Under the pieces are notes generated by a model. The model ran no database searches. It was not told the origin of the DNA and was given only the letters and a program-made list of their open reading frames with translations. Shown here one piece after another: positions 1 to 8,421 of a DNA stretch of 64,000 bases. How positions within the stretch are numbered: position 1 is the first letter of the stretch; each line of letters opens with the position of its first letter. A program made the translations under genes and the position numbers. Origin of the DNA: an uncultured Dehalococcoidia bacterium (GTDB taxonomy: Bacteria; Chloroflexota; Dehalococcoidia; Lucifugimonadales; CATOSD01); the NCBI GenBank assembly GCA_951812395.1, contig CATOSD010000002.1:1106442-1170441 (forward strand). The letters run 5' to 3'.

Positions 1-51
1 TCCACGCTCGTGGAGGTCGGCTACCTGGAGGGCACGCGGCTCTTCGCGTAG
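1..51 (+). CDS. C-terminal end of an upstream gene (partial)
   Basis: The first 51 bases read as an open frame ending ...VGYLEGTRLFA followed by TAG. The gene starts outside the window. The 16 visible residues are too few to assign a family. It lies 63 bases ahead of the UGSC-associated gene on the same strand, so the two could be co-transcribed. Confidence 0.5.
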   Translation, partial: STLVEVGYLEGTRLFA

Positions 52-114
52 GCCGCGCCGCCGCGTGTCAGGTGATCCTGCAGCGTCGAATTGGCGCAAT
101 ACAGAGGAAGAAAG

Positions 115-1185
115 ATGAACGACACAGACGCCGACCTTCAGGTTATCGAGTTCGACGACCCCATCGACGCAATCGAGCGCTGCTACGACTTGGGCTGGAC
201 CGACGGGCTTCCCGTCGTGCCGCCCACGAGTGAGCGCGTGGGCGCGTTCCTGGACTACGCCGGCCGGCCTGAGGACGAGGTGCTCGGCGGCGTGCCGGAG
301 CGCAGGCGCGAGGTGACCGTGGGCAAGGCGGCCGCTAACGCGGTGATGGCGGGCTGCCTTCCGGAGCACTTTCCGGTGGTGCTCGCCGCGTGCGAGGCTA
401 TGGTGGACCCGGTGTTCAATCTTGTCGGCCCTTCCTCCAGCCTGGGCGGGGCGGGAATTCTGCTGATTGTGAACGGCCCCGTGGCCCGGCGGCTCGGTAT
501 CAACTCGCGAAACAACCTGTTCGGACCGGGCAACCGGGCGAACGCAACCATCGGCAGATCGATCCGGCTGGTCCTGATGAACGCCTGCGCGGCGGTTCCC
601 GGGCTTTTCGACCGCAGCATACTTGGGCACCCCGGCAAGTACAGCTACTGCATCGCCGAGGCGGAGGATGATACGCACTGGAATCCGCTCCACGTCGAGC
701 GGGGGTTTGCGCGAGAGGACAGCGCGGTGACGGTATTCGCGTGCGAGGCGCCGCGCCAGGTGCGGACGACAGGTGACCCGGCCGCGATCATCGAGTCAGT
801 GGCGGACGTGGCCTCCACGATGGGCACGTCGATGTCGACCGTAGGCTCCACGGGGGACGAGTCGTCGATCGTGCGGCGCGGCGAGGTCGCGGTGGTTGTG
901 TCGGGGGACAGCGAGACCTGGAACGGCTGGAGCAAGGCCGACTTTCGAGAGGCGCTGTACCCCAAGCTGGCGCGCTCGATGTCCGACCTGAGACGGTCCG
1001 GCCACGTGAAGGGAGCGGCGCAGCCCGGCGACGACGAGCGCATGGTGTCGCTGGTTGCATCGCCCGACGATGTGCTCGTCGTGTTCGCCGGCGGCGAGGA
1101 AAACACCATGTGCGGCGTGATGCCGAGCTGGGGTCCCAAGGTGTCGTCCACGGCGGTGACAAGGCGCGTGCGCCCGCCCGCGTAG
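115..1185 (+). CDS. UGSC-associated family protein, function unknown
   Basis: The product is about 356 aa. It opens with a motif LGWTDGLPVVPPT followed by PERRREVTVGKAAANAVMAG, NSRNNLFGPGNRANATIGRS and LGHPGKYSYC. From memory, this pattern belongs to proteins associated with the UGSC (seleno)protein family, which are common in SAR202-type Chloroflexota and whose biochemical role is not established. No signal peptide or membrane segment is seen. The ORF track starts at a TTG at 91. I prefer the ATG at 115 because AGAGGAAGAAAG lies directly before it. A hairpin overlaps its stop codon and the pxp genes follow after 100 bases, so it is probably a separate transcription unit. Confidence 0.6.
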   Translation: MNDTDADLQVIEFDDPIDAIERCYDLGWTDGLPVVPPTSERVGAFLDYAGRPEDEVLGGVPERRREVTVGKAAANAVMAGCLPEHFPVVLAACEAMVDPVFNLVGPSSSLGGAGILLIVNGPVARRLGINSRNNLFGPGNRANATIGRSIRLVLMNACAAVPGLFDRSILGHPGKYSYCIAEAEDDTHWNPLHVERGFAREDSAVTVFACEAPRQVRTTGDPAAIIESVADVASTMGTSMSTVGSTGDESSIVRRGEVAVVVSGDSETWNGWSKADFREALYPKLARSMSDLRRSGHVKGAAQPGDDERMVSLVASPDDVLVVFAGGEENTMCGVMPSWGPKVSSTAVTRRVRPPA

Positions 1186-1214
1186 AGCCTGCCCCGCAAT
1201 CGATGCGGGTCTAC
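1182..1214 (+). terminator. Candidate terminator hairpin after the UGSC-associated gene
   Basis: CCCGCA and TGCGGG form a 6-bp stem with loop ATCGA. Outer GTAGA and TCTAC can extend it across an internal bulge. No U-run follows, so function as an intrinsic terminator is uncertain. Confidence 0.35.
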
Positions 1215-1238
1215 GCTGCCCGCTTCGGCCAAATCCTC

Positions 1239-1244
1239 TATAAT
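1239..1244 (+). promoter_or_regulatory. Possible -10 box for pxpA
   Basis: A perfect TATAAT lies 43 bases before the pxpA ATG, just downstream of the hairpin that closes the previous gene. No convincing -35 hexamer is found 16-18 bases upstream, so this rests on the -10 and its position only. Confidence 0.35.
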
Positions 1245-1287
1245 TGTACTTGACCCCGCACCAACCGACGCAAGGAGACCTCCATAC

Positions 1288-2052
1288 ATGGCCAACCGAA
1301 TAGATTTCAACTGCGACATGGGAGAGAGCTACGGTATGCACAAGATGGGCTACGACGAGGACGTCATCAAGCACATAACGTCCGCGAACGTCGCCTGCGG
1401 CTTCCACGCCGGGGACCCCATGTGGATGCGGCACACGGTGCGGCTGGCGGAGGAGCAGGGAGTCGCGATTGGGGCACACCCAAGCTACCCGGACCTGAAC
1501 GGCTTCGGGCGCAGGGACCTGTCGGTTACACCCGAAGAGGCGAAGAACGACGTCGTCTACCAGATAGGGGCTCTGGCGGCCTTCACGGAGTCGAAGAAGC
1601 TCCAGCACGTCAAGCCCCACGGCGCGATGTACAACAAGGCGGTCAACGACGAGCCGCTGGCGCGCGCCATCTGCGAGGCTGTGCTGGAAGTAGACTCCGA
1701 CATGATAATCCTGGCTCTCGCCGGTTCCAGGTGGATCGACATCGCGCGAGATATGGGGCTCAGGGTGGCGCAGGAGATATTCGCCGACCGCGCGCTCAAC
1801 CCCGACGGTACTCTGGTTTCCCGCTCACAGCCCGGCTCGGTTATCCACGACGTCGAGGACGTTCTGGAGCGCAGCATCAGGATGGTGACCGAGGGCAAGG
1901 CGACAGCCATCACCGGTGAGGTCATCGAGGTCCGCGCCGACAGCCTCTGCCTGCACGGGGACACACCTGGGGCTGTGGACATGGCCCGCGCACTCAGGCA
2001 GGGCCTCACCCAGGCGGGAGTGGAGATTACGCCGGTCGGCCAGATAGTGTGA
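1288..2052 (+). CDS. pxpA: 5-oxoprolinase subunit A (LamB/YcsF family)
   Basis: The product is 254 aa, the usual length for PxpA. It starts with the diagnostic IDFNCDMGESYG and carries ANVACGFHAGDP, GAHPSYPDLNGFGRR and KPHGAMYN, all typical of the LamB/YcsF family. PxpA works with PxpB and PxpC in the ATP-dependent opening of 5-oxoproline (pyroglutamate) to glutamate in the cytoplasm. The three subunits follow one another here, which strongly supports the assignment. AAGGAG lies ahead of the ATG. The stop overlaps the pxpB start (GTGATG), indicating translational coupling. Confidence 0.93.
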   Translation: MANRIDFNCDMGESYGMHKMGYDEDVIKHITSANVACGFHAGDPMWMRHTVRLAEEQGVAIGAHPSYPDLNGFGRRDLSVTPEEAKNDVVYQIGALAAFTESKKLQHVKPHGAMYNKAVNDEPLARAICEAVLEVDSDMIILALAGSRWIDIARDMGLRVAQEIFADRALNPDGTLVSRSQPGSVIHDVEDVLERSIRMVTEGKATAITGEVIEVRADSLCLHGDTPGAVDMARALRQGLTQAGVEITPVGQIV

Positions 2053-2783
2053 TGCAAGAGTCCCCTGCCCTGCTGCCGTGCGGCGACCAGGCGCTCGTCG
2101 TCGAGTTCGGCGACGCCATCGACTCCGATATCAACAGGCGTGTCCACGACCTGGCGTACGCCATCGAGGCCGCCGGTGTGAGGGGCGTGTACGACCTGGT
2201 GCCTACATACCGCTCGCTGCTGGTGTACTACAACCCCATGAGGACGAGTTGGCCGGAGCTGGAGGACAGCCTTCGCTCCATGCTGGCCGGCACTGGCGAC
2301 CGCGTCACGTCGACACCGCGAGTCGTGTTGCTGCCAACGCTGTACGGCGGCGAGCACGGCCCCGACCTAGAGTTCGTGGCTGTGAACGCCGGATTGACGA
2401 TCGACGAGGTGGTGAAACTCCATTCCGGCACAGATTACCTTGTATACATGATGGGATTCAGTCCCGGCTTTCCCTACCTGGGCGGTCTCGCGGAGCGGCT
2501 TGCCACGCCCCGGCTGGAGTCGCCAAGGCTGGAGATTCCCGCCGGTTCGGTTGGCATTGCCGAGAGCCAGACCGGAGTGTACCCGGTCGCGAGCCCCGGG
2601 GGGTGGCAGCTTATCGGGCGCACACCGTTGCGGCTGTTCGACGAGACGGCAGAGCAGCCGGCGCTTCTGCGGGCGGGAGACTACATCCGGTTCGTGCCAC
2701 TGGAGACTGAGTCCCGCTATCTGGAAATTCTCGGGGAGGTGGAGTCGGGCGAGTTCGAAGCGGAGATGGAGGCGGTAAGCTGA
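2052..2783 (+). CDS. pxpB: 5-oxoprolinase subunit B (KipI-like)
   Basis: The product is about 243 aa. It has the family hallmarks LVVEFGDAID near the start, YMMGFSPGFPYLGGL in the middle, and SVGIAESQTGVYPVASPGGWQLIGRTP toward the C-terminus, which is the carboxyltransferase subdomain 1 / KipI fold. The ATG at 2052 overlaps the pxpA stop in a TGATG arrangement. A GTG one codon upstream at 2049 is an alternative start. Its own stop overlaps the likely CTG start of pxpC. It is the partner subunit to PxpC in the 5-oxoprolinase complex. Confidence 0.92.
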   Translation: MQESPALLPCGDQALVVEFGDAIDSDINRRVHDLAYAIEAAGVRGVYDLVPTYRSLLVYYNPMRTSWPELEDSLRSMLAGTGDRVTSTPRVVLLPTLYGGEHGPDLEFVAVNAGLTIDEVVKLHSGTDYLVYMMGFSPGFPYLGGLAERLATPRLESPRLEIPAGSVGIAESQTGVYPVASPGGWQLIGRTPLRLFDETAEQPALLRAGDYIRFVPLETESRYLEILGEVESGEFEAEMEAVS

Positions 2784-3928
2784 GCGGCGCGGCGATTGAA
2801 ATCCTGGAACCCGGCCTGCTCACGACGGTCCAGGACAGGGGCCGCTACGGCTTTCAGCGATACGGCGTGCCGGTGTCCGGCGCCCTGGATGCCTTCGCGA
2901 TGCGGGCCGCGAACCTGCTCGCGGGCAACGACGACGGCGATGCAGGGCTGGAAATGACCGTGCTGGGCCCGCGCATCCGTTTCGGCGCGAGCACCTGGTT
3001 CGCGACTGCCGGCGCCGATCTCGCGCCCATGCTGGACGGCGACCCCATTCCGAACTGGCAGCGCGTGAAGGCGCCCGCAGGAAGCGTGCTCAGCTTCCAG
3101 GGAGCGCGCGACGGGATGCGGTCGTACCTGGCGGTGGCGGGCGGAATCGACGTCCCCAAGCTGATGGGAAGCCGGTCGACTTACGTCAAGGGCGGGTTCG
3201 GCGGGCTTGGCGGGCGACCACTACGGGCGGGCGACAAGCTGGAGACGCTGGGCTTCCCGCTTAAGGGCGATTTCGACGAGGTGGCGATGCCCGATTCGTT
3301 CGTATATCCGACATACGGCCATGACCACCGCGCCCGTGTGGTGCTCGGGCCGCAGCACGGGGCGTTCACCGATCAGGGCGTCGAGACGCTGCTGGGTTCC
3401 GAGTACAAGGTGTCTGTGCAATCGGACAGGATGGGTTACCGGCTGGACGGGCCCGCCATCGAGCACGTGTCCGGTCCCGACATCGTGTCGGATGGCACCT
3501 CGCTCGGCGCGGTGCAGGTGCCCGGTAACGGCTTTCCGATCATCCTCCTCGCCGACAGGGGCACCACCGGGGGGTACGCGAAGATAGCGACGGTCGTCAG
3601 TGTGGACATAGGCCGCCTGGCCCAGGCAATGCCGGGCGACGCCATACGTTTCGAGTCGGTGAGCGTGGAAGAAGCGCACGAGATGTTCGCCGAGCAGGAA
3701 GCAATGTTGTGGGATCTGGCCGAGGCCACGGGCGTCGTGCCGAGGCAAGGGTTGAGCGTGGTGGTCGACGGCGAGGTGTTCGAGGTCACCAACGAGGTTG
3801 GCGAGTTCGTGTCACTGCCGGATGGCCAGTCCGACGGCCCGGTCTGGAGTCACAGGGCCAGGGCTGTAGGCATCGGCAACGCGTTTGAGTTCGATATCAG
3901 TGTTCGGCAAGCGAGGACAGAGCAATGA
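2780..3928 (+). CDS. pxpC: 5-oxoprolinase subunit C, probable CTG start
   Basis: The family is carboxyltransferase domain 2 (KipA/PxpC type), with GVPVSGALDAFAMRAAN, QVPGNGFPIILLADRGTTGGYAKIATV and the rest of a normal-length protein. The ORF track begins at GTG 2867, but the frame upstream encodes the conserved N-terminus IEILEPGLLTTVQDRGRYG. No ATG, GTG or TTG precedes that segment in frame. A CTG at 2780 does, with GGAGG 7 bases upstream and a CTGA overlap with the pxpB stop. That start gives 382 aa. A sequencing change from ATGA or GTGA is the alternative explanation. The end overlaps the next gene by ATGA. Confidence 0.88.
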   Translation: MSGAAIEILEPGLLTTVQDRGRYGFQRYGVPVSGALDAFAMRAANLLAGNDDGDAGLEMTVLGPRIRFGASTWFATAGADLAPMLDGDPIPNWQRVKAPAGSVLSFQGARDGMRSYLAVAGGIDVPKLMGSRSTYVKGGFGGLGGRPLRAGDKLETLGFPLKGDFDEVAMPDSFVYPTYGHDHRARVVLGPQHGAFTDQGVETLLGSEYKVSVQSDRMGYRLDGPAIEHVSGPDIVSDGTSLGAVQVPGNGFPIILLADRGTTGGYAKIATVVSVDIGRLAQAMPGDAIRFESVSVEEAHEMFAEQEAMLWDLAEATGVVPRQGLSVVVDGEVFEVTNEVGEFVSLPDGQSDGPVWSHRARAVGIGNAFEFDISVRQARTEQ

Positions 3929-4974
3929 ACAAGAGCATAGGCATTCTGGGCGCGGGCGCTGTCGGCAGCTACCTCGGGGCGTTTCTCACGCGCGAGGGGT
4001 ATGACGTAACGCTGATCGATATGTGGGGCGCCCACGTGGACGCCATGAACGAGTCAGGGCTGAACGTGTCGGGCACGCAGGGCGACTTCAACGTCGAGGT
4101 GAACGCCGTCCACATGGCCGACGCCTACCAACTGCACAAGCGGTTCGACTACGCCTTCCTGGCGCTCAAGTCCTACGACACCGAGTGGGGCGCCCACTTC
4201 CTGAAGCGCTTCCTGTCGCCTACCGGGGCGATTGTCAGCTCCCAGAACTGCATGAACGACCGGCTGATCGCGTCCATCGTCGGCTACGAGCGTGAGATAC
4301 CTTGCGTCATGTCCGGCATCACGGTCGCGCTGTGGGAGCCGGGTCACGTGACTCGCGGCGGGCAGCCGGGGCGCGACCGGGGCCACGACGTGTTCCGGAT
4401 CGGCGAACACCACGGGCAGGTCACTCCCCGCGTGGAGGAGCTGGTGGAGATGGTGAGCTGCATTGACGGCGCCAAGACAACCACGAACATCTGGGGCGAG
4501 CGGTGGTCAAAGCTCACCACGAACGCGTCCGGCAACCCGATGCAGGGCATGACCGGCCTCGGATCGGGAGGCCTGTCGGCGATAGCGGGGGCGCGGCGCA
4601 TACAGGTGCAGATATGCAAGGAGTCCGCCCAGGTGGGCCTGGCCCACAACGTGCGCGTAGAGAGCATCAGCGGCGTCGAGGCCGAGGTGTGGGCGCGGGC
4701 TGACGAGGGCGACGTGTTGGAGGAGCTGGACGCCAAGTTCCGCGGCGGGCGGGGCGGCAGCGACTGGAAATCGTCCATGGGTCAGGATGTGGCGAAGGGA
4801 CGCAAGACTGAGGTGGAGTTCATGAACGGCTTCATCTCGAGGATGGGTCGCGAGATTGGCGTGCCCACACCGGTCAACGACGCAGTGGTGAGCGTGGTCA
4901 AGGACATCGACGACGGCAAGGCCGCGGCGGACCCGTCGAACATCGATCGAGTGCTGGAGCTGGCGGGCCTGTAG
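3925..4974 (+). CDS. Ketopantoate reductase (ApbA/PanE) family oxidoreductase
   Basis: The product is 349 aa. Its N-terminal Rossmann fold has SIGILGAGAVGSYLGAFL, and the ketopantoate-reductase C-terminal helical domain follows (GERWSKLTTNASGNPMQG, with a conserved lysine and asparagine). This family reduces 2-dehydropantoate or related 2-oxo acids using NADPH. It overlaps pxpC by ATGA, so it is translated with the 5-oxoprolinase genes. A catabolic substrate of the same pathway is therefore as likely as pantothenate synthesis, and no panE symbol is given. Confidence 0.8.
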   Translation: MNKSIGILGAGAVGSYLGAFLTREGYDVTLIDMWGAHVDAMNESGLNVSGTQGDFNVEVNAVHMADAYQLHKRFDYAFLALKSYDTEWGAHFLKRFLSPTGAIVSSQNCMNDRLIASIVGYEREIPCVMSGITVALWEPGHVTRGGQPGRDRGHDVFRIGEHHGQVTPRVEELVEMVSCIDGAKTTTNIWGERWSKLTTNASGNPMQGMTGLGSGGLSAIAGARRIQVQICKESAQVGLAHNVRVESISGVEAEVWARADEGDVLEELDAKFRGGRGGSDWKSSMGQDVAKGRKTEVEFMNGFISRMGREIGVPTPVNDAVVSVVKDIDDGKAAADPSNIDRVLELAGL

Positions 4975-4980
4975 GAAGTA

Positions 4981-5005
4981 CGCCGCCCTCCCCGGCCGGG
5001 CGGCG
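4981..5005 (+). terminator. Terminator-like hairpin after the pxp operon
   Basis: CGCCGCCC and GGGCGGCG form a perfect 8-bp GC stem with a 9-base loop, 6 bases after the stop of the previous gene. It is followed by a pyrimidine stretch CTTCTTCT, weaker than a true U-run. Confidence 0.5.
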
Positions 5006-5027
5006 CTTCTTCTGAGAAGCTCGGCCC

Positions 5028-5657
5028 ATGTTGGATTGGCTGCACGCTCTCGCCGACTGGACGCTGGACTTCGCCGACAGCGGCGCGGCCGTCGTGGCGC
5101 TCGTGCTGGTGTCTCTGAGCGAGTCGGTGTTCTTTCCGGTGCCGCCGGACCCGCTGCTCATCGCCATTGGCATCCGGCAACCGGAGGCCGCCATCTGGCT
5201 CGCGGCGCTGTGTACCGTCGCATCGGTCGCGGGGGCTGTCATCGGACGCTGGCTGGGCATTCGCTTCGGGCGTCCGCTGCTGCACAGGTTCGCGTCGCCG
5301 GACAAGGTGGACGCTGCCGAGCGCATGTACCGAAAGTACGGCGCCTGGGCTGTGATCGCGTCCGCCATAACGCCGATACCGTTCAAGGTTTTCACGGTTC
5401 TCTCGGGCGTGATGGGCATGGAACTCAAGGGGTTCGTGCTGGCCGCCCTGGTGGGGCGGGGGCTGCGATTCATGACCGTGGGCGTGCTGATCGCGCTATA
5501 CGGGGAATCGGTCGAGGAGCTGATACGCGAGCGATTCGAGTACGTCACAATCGGCGTGTTGGCCGCGGGAGTCGCACTGGTTGCCGTATTGCTGGCGGCC
5601 AGGCGGTTCCGGCGCAGGCCATCGTTCCCGGACGGCCGACCGAATGGCGACAACTGA
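5028..5657 (+). CDS. DedA/VTT-domain (YqaA-like) membrane protein
   Basis: The product is 209 aa with several hydrophobic helices. The segment SESVFFPVPPDPLLIAIG resembles the re-entrant loop of DedA/VTT (SNARE-associated) proteins, and GAWAVIASAITPIPFKVFTVLSGVMGM matches the second conserved half, the YqaA subgroup. These proteins are inner-membrane, with proposed roles in phospholipid flipping or membrane homeostasis. The C-terminus ends in an Arg-rich cytoplasmic tail. It sits between two hairpins, so it is probably monocistronic. Confidence 0.8.
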   Translation: MLDWLHALADWTLDFADSGAAVVALVLVSLSESVFFPVPPDPLLIAIGIRQPEAAIWLAALCTVASVAGAVIGRWLGIRFGRPLLHRFASPDKVDAAERMYRKYGAWAVIASAITPIPFKVFTVLSGVMGMELKGFVLAALVGRGLRFMTVGVLIALYGESVEELIRERFEYVTIGVLAAGVALVAVLLAARRFRRRPSFPDGRPNGDN

Positions 5658-5694
5658 AATCAGGATCGAGCGAGACTTGAAACGTCGATAAAGC

Positions 5695-5715
5695 GAAGGC
5701 GCGACGCGCGCCTTC
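5695..5715 (+). terminator. Intergenic hairpin after the DedA-like gene
   Basis: GAAGGCGCG and CGCGCCTTC form a perfect 9-bp stem with a 3-base loop, 37 bases past the stop codon. It lacks a trailing T-run, so it may be an RNA-stabilising hairpin rather than a terminator. Confidence 0.35.
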
Positions 5716-5724
5716 CGACAAGGG

Positions 5725-7158
5725 ATGGAAATGGTGACAGAGGAAAGGGAGATGCAAGAAGGCGGCGTAATCGTATGCCCCTACTGCGCGCACACGAACG
5801 ATTCGCGGTCTTCGCGGTGCGGACGATGCTGGTCGAGGCTGCGCGGCGCTCCGGTGGTGACCGAGGAGGAGGCCACCAGCATCGTCGGCAGATGGCTCTC
5901 GGTGCGGCGTTGGCGCAAGAGGGTTCGCTACGGAATCGTGGCCGCGGTGGTGTTGGTGTTTGTGGCGTGGATAACGTTCCTGAACGTCGGGACTACGCGA
6001 TTCCAGGGCCCGGCTTCCACAAACGTGAGCGCGGCGTCGACGCCGGGCAACTGGCCGATGTTCCAGCGTGACCACCTGCACTCTGGGATTGTGGCCGACG
6101 ACGATGCCCTGCCCGCGGGCAACCTCAAGTGGCGTTTCGACACCGACGGCCCGCTGTTTTCGGCTCCGGCCGTGGTGGACGGCACGCTGTACCTGACCAC
6201 CGGCGACAGGCGGATCGTCGCCCTGGACGAGGCGAGCGGTGAGCTGATCTGGGAACGCAAGACGACCGGGCCGGTCAACTCCTCGCCCGCCGTCGCGGGC
6301 GGGATCGTGTACTACGGGCTGCGGGATGGCAAGTTCTTCGCGCGGGACCGATACAGCGGCGAAGAGCTGTGGATGTACCAGACGGACAACTACATCTTCT
6401 CGTCCCCCGCGGTGCACAACGGCGTGGTTTACATAGGCTCAGGCGACGGGCTGCTGTACGCCTTCGACGCGCTTACGGGAGACGTGCGCTGGACCTATGA
6501 CGCCAGGGGACCGATACTCACGCCGCCCGCCGTGAACGACGAGGTTGTGACGCTGGTTTCCCAGCGCGGCATGCTCCACATAGTCGACACCAACACCGGC
6601 AATTTGCGCCTGGACTACTCCATGGTGAGCATATCGAACGGGTCGCCAACGATGCTCGGCAACCTGGTCTACTCTGCGGACGAGGCAGGCGGCATAAGGG
6701 CCGTCGACTGGCGCAAACGGGTGCTGCCCTTCGAGAAGTCCGCCAGGTGGCTCAGGACTCAGCTTTTCATCTGGGGGATGATCAACTCCATCCCGCCCCA
6801 GAAGGGGTACGTTTGGGCGGACCGCATTCGCGGAGGCGGGTTCTCCAGCACACCCGTGATTGCCGACGGCGTGCTCTACATCGGCTCTCATGGGAAGGAG
6901 TTGCTCGCGTTCGATGCCGAAACGGGCGAGCCGCTTTGGGAGTACTCCACCAAGTCGCCGATTCTCGCGTCTGCCTCTGTGGCGGGCGATACAGTGTACG
7001 TGGGCGACTCGGACGGCAACCTGTACGCCGTGGACGGCGAGACGGGCAAGCTGGAGTGGAGTTTCCAGACCGGGGAGCGGATCGACGCGGCGCCGGTGGT
7101 GGCGAACGGGGTGCTGTTCGTCACGTCGCGCGACGGCACGTTGTACGCCATCGAGTAG
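5725..7158 (+). CDS. Membrane-anchored PQQ-like beta-propeller protein with zinc ribbon
   Basis: The product is 477 aa. A zinc ribbon (CPYC at 18-21 and CGRC at 32-35) precedes one transmembrane helix at about 68-88. The rest is a BamB/PQQ-type beta-propeller: repeated blades such as LYLTTGDRRIVALDEASGELIWE, VVYIGSGDGLLYAFDALTGDVRW and VYVGDSDGNLYAVDGETGKLEW. The layout suggests a cytoplasmic zinc ribbon with an extracytoplasmic propeller. No catalytic residues are identifiable, so a scaffolding or sensory role is inference. Three ATGs compete; the third (5752) has GAGGAAAGGGAG before it. The ABC exporter follows on the same strand after 72 bases. Confidence 0.75.
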   Translation: MEMVTEEREMQEGGVIVCPYCAHTNDSRSSRCGRCWSRLRGAPVVTEEEATSIVGRWLSVRRWRKRVRYGIVAAVVLVFVAWITFLNVGTTRFQGPASTNVSAASTPGNWPMFQRDHLHSGIVADDDALPAGNLKWRFDTDGPLFSAPAVVDGTLYLTTGDRRIVALDEASGELIWERKTTGPVNSSPAVAGGIVYYGLRDGKFFARDRYSGEELWMYQTDNYIFSSPAVHNGVVYIGSGDGLLYAFDALTGDVRWTYDARGPILTPPAVNDEVVTLVSQRGMLHIVDTNTGNLRLDYSMVSISNGSPTMLGNLVYSADEAGGIRAVDWRKRVLPFEKSARWLRTQLFIWGMINSIPPQKGYVWADRIRGGGFSSTPVIADGVLYIGSHGKELLAFDAETGEPLWEYSTKSPILASASVAGDTVYVGDSDGNLYAVDGETGKLEWSFQTGERIDAAPVVANGVLFVTSRDGTLYAIE

Positions 7159-7230
7159 GGCCGCGTGGATTACGGCGATGCCCGAGTGTCGCGCATCTCC
7201 AGGTCGCCCGTCCCCGAAGATTGACGTCCC

Positions 7231-8412
7231 GTGATTTCCTTGCGCAACCTGACTCGGCGCAAGCTGCGCACGTCGCTGACCGTCATGGGCATCGCGGTGG
7301 GAATATGGGCGCTCGTGGTGATGGCCGCAATGGCGACCAAGCTGAGCGCCCTCGTTGAAGGCGGGTCCACCTACTTTCAGAACAAGGTCGTAGTAACCGA
7401 CGCGTCCAGCACTCCCTTTTCCCAGGTACTGACCCTGGCTCCGCTTCCCATCGACGTCGCCCAGCAGGTCCGGCAGTTGCCCGGTGTGGCGGCGGCGGTG
7501 CCCCGCGCGGTGCTGCTCCTGAATCCAGACGACCCGAGCAACGCGTTTCAACTCCCCACTTACGTGGTCGGATACACGGAGGGCGCCGATCTCGGGTATG
7601 AGTCGTTCCCCCTGCAGATTGCGGAAGGACGAGCCACGACAGCGGAGGACGAGGGGAAGCGCGTGGTGTTCCTGGGCTCGGATCTGGCGCGGGAGTACGA
7701 GAAGGGGCCGGGAGATACCTTCGAGATTCGGGGAACCGAGTTCGAGGTCGTAGGCGTCGGGGAACCGCGGCTGATGTTCTTCGACTCGTCCGCGGTAATC
7801 CCCTTCTCGGAAGCGCAGGCGATGCTGGCTAGAGAAGTTCCCGCCGTGGCCGGACGGGGTCTGGACGCGGGCGGGCTGGCGTCCATGGTGATGGTCTATC
7901 CCGAGGAGGGCCTGGACACCGGCGAGTTGGCGCAGAGAATCGAAGAGAGCGTACCACAGGTGCGCGCCGGCACCGGCGGCGATTACGACGACCAGTTCGG
8001 GTCGACCCTGGCGATCTTCAACACGATCATCCTCAGCGTGGCGCTCATCAGCGTAGTGGTGGGCGGTCTCTCAGTCATCAACACCATGACAATGAGCGTA
8101 GCCGAACGCACCCGCGAGATAGGCATCAAGCGGGCCATCGGCGCCCCGCGAGGCCGGATAATGAGAGAGTTACTGTCCGAAGCGGCATTCATCGGCCTCA
8201 TCGGGGGGCTGATCGGGCTGGCCGCCGGAGCGGTGTTCGTGTCCGGCGCGAACAGGCTCGGTGAAGAATCGGGAACGGTGCTGTTTCTGCTGACGCCCTG
8301 GATCGCCGTGCTGGCGGTGGTCTTCTCCGGGGCCCTCGGCGCCGTAGCCGGCGCCCTACCCGCCTGGAACGCGTCCGGCCTGGACCCAATCGAGGCGCTG
8401 CGGTACGAGTAG
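7231..8412 (+). CDS. MacB/FtsX-type ABC transporter permease
   Basis: The product is 393 aa. An N-terminal membrane helix (RKLRTSLTVMGIAVGIWALVVM) is followed by a periplasmic MacB-PCD-like domain at about 40-250. Three C-terminal helices begin around IILSVALISVVVGGLSVINTM, with the conserved ERTREIGIKRAIGAPRG loop. This is the permease of a type VII (MacB/LolCE) ABC system, which performs mechanotransmission or export rather than import. The ATPase gene starts 9 bases downstream. The start is GTG. The upstream propeller protein may be a periplasmic partner, which is inference from position. Confidence 0.87.
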   Translation: MISLRNLTRRKLRTSLTVMGIAVGIWALVVMAAMATKLSALVEGGSTYFQNKVVVTDASSTPFSQVLTLAPLPIDVAQQVRQLPGVAAAVPRAVLLLNPDDPSNAFQLPTYVVGYTEGADLGYESFPLQIAEGRATTAEDEGKRVVFLGSDLAREYEKGPGDTFEIRGTEFEVVGVGEPRLMFFDSSAVIPFSEAQAMLAREVPAVAGRGLDAGGLASMVMVYPEEGLDTGELAQRIEESVPQVRAGTGGDYDDQFGSTLAIFNTIILSVALISVVVGGLSVINTMTMSVAERTREIGIKRAIGAPRGRIMRELLSEAAFIGLIGGLIGLAAGAVFVSGANRLGEESGTVLFLLTPWIAVLAVVFSGALGAVAGALPAWNASGLDPIEALRYE

Positions 8413-8421
8413 GGACGATAG

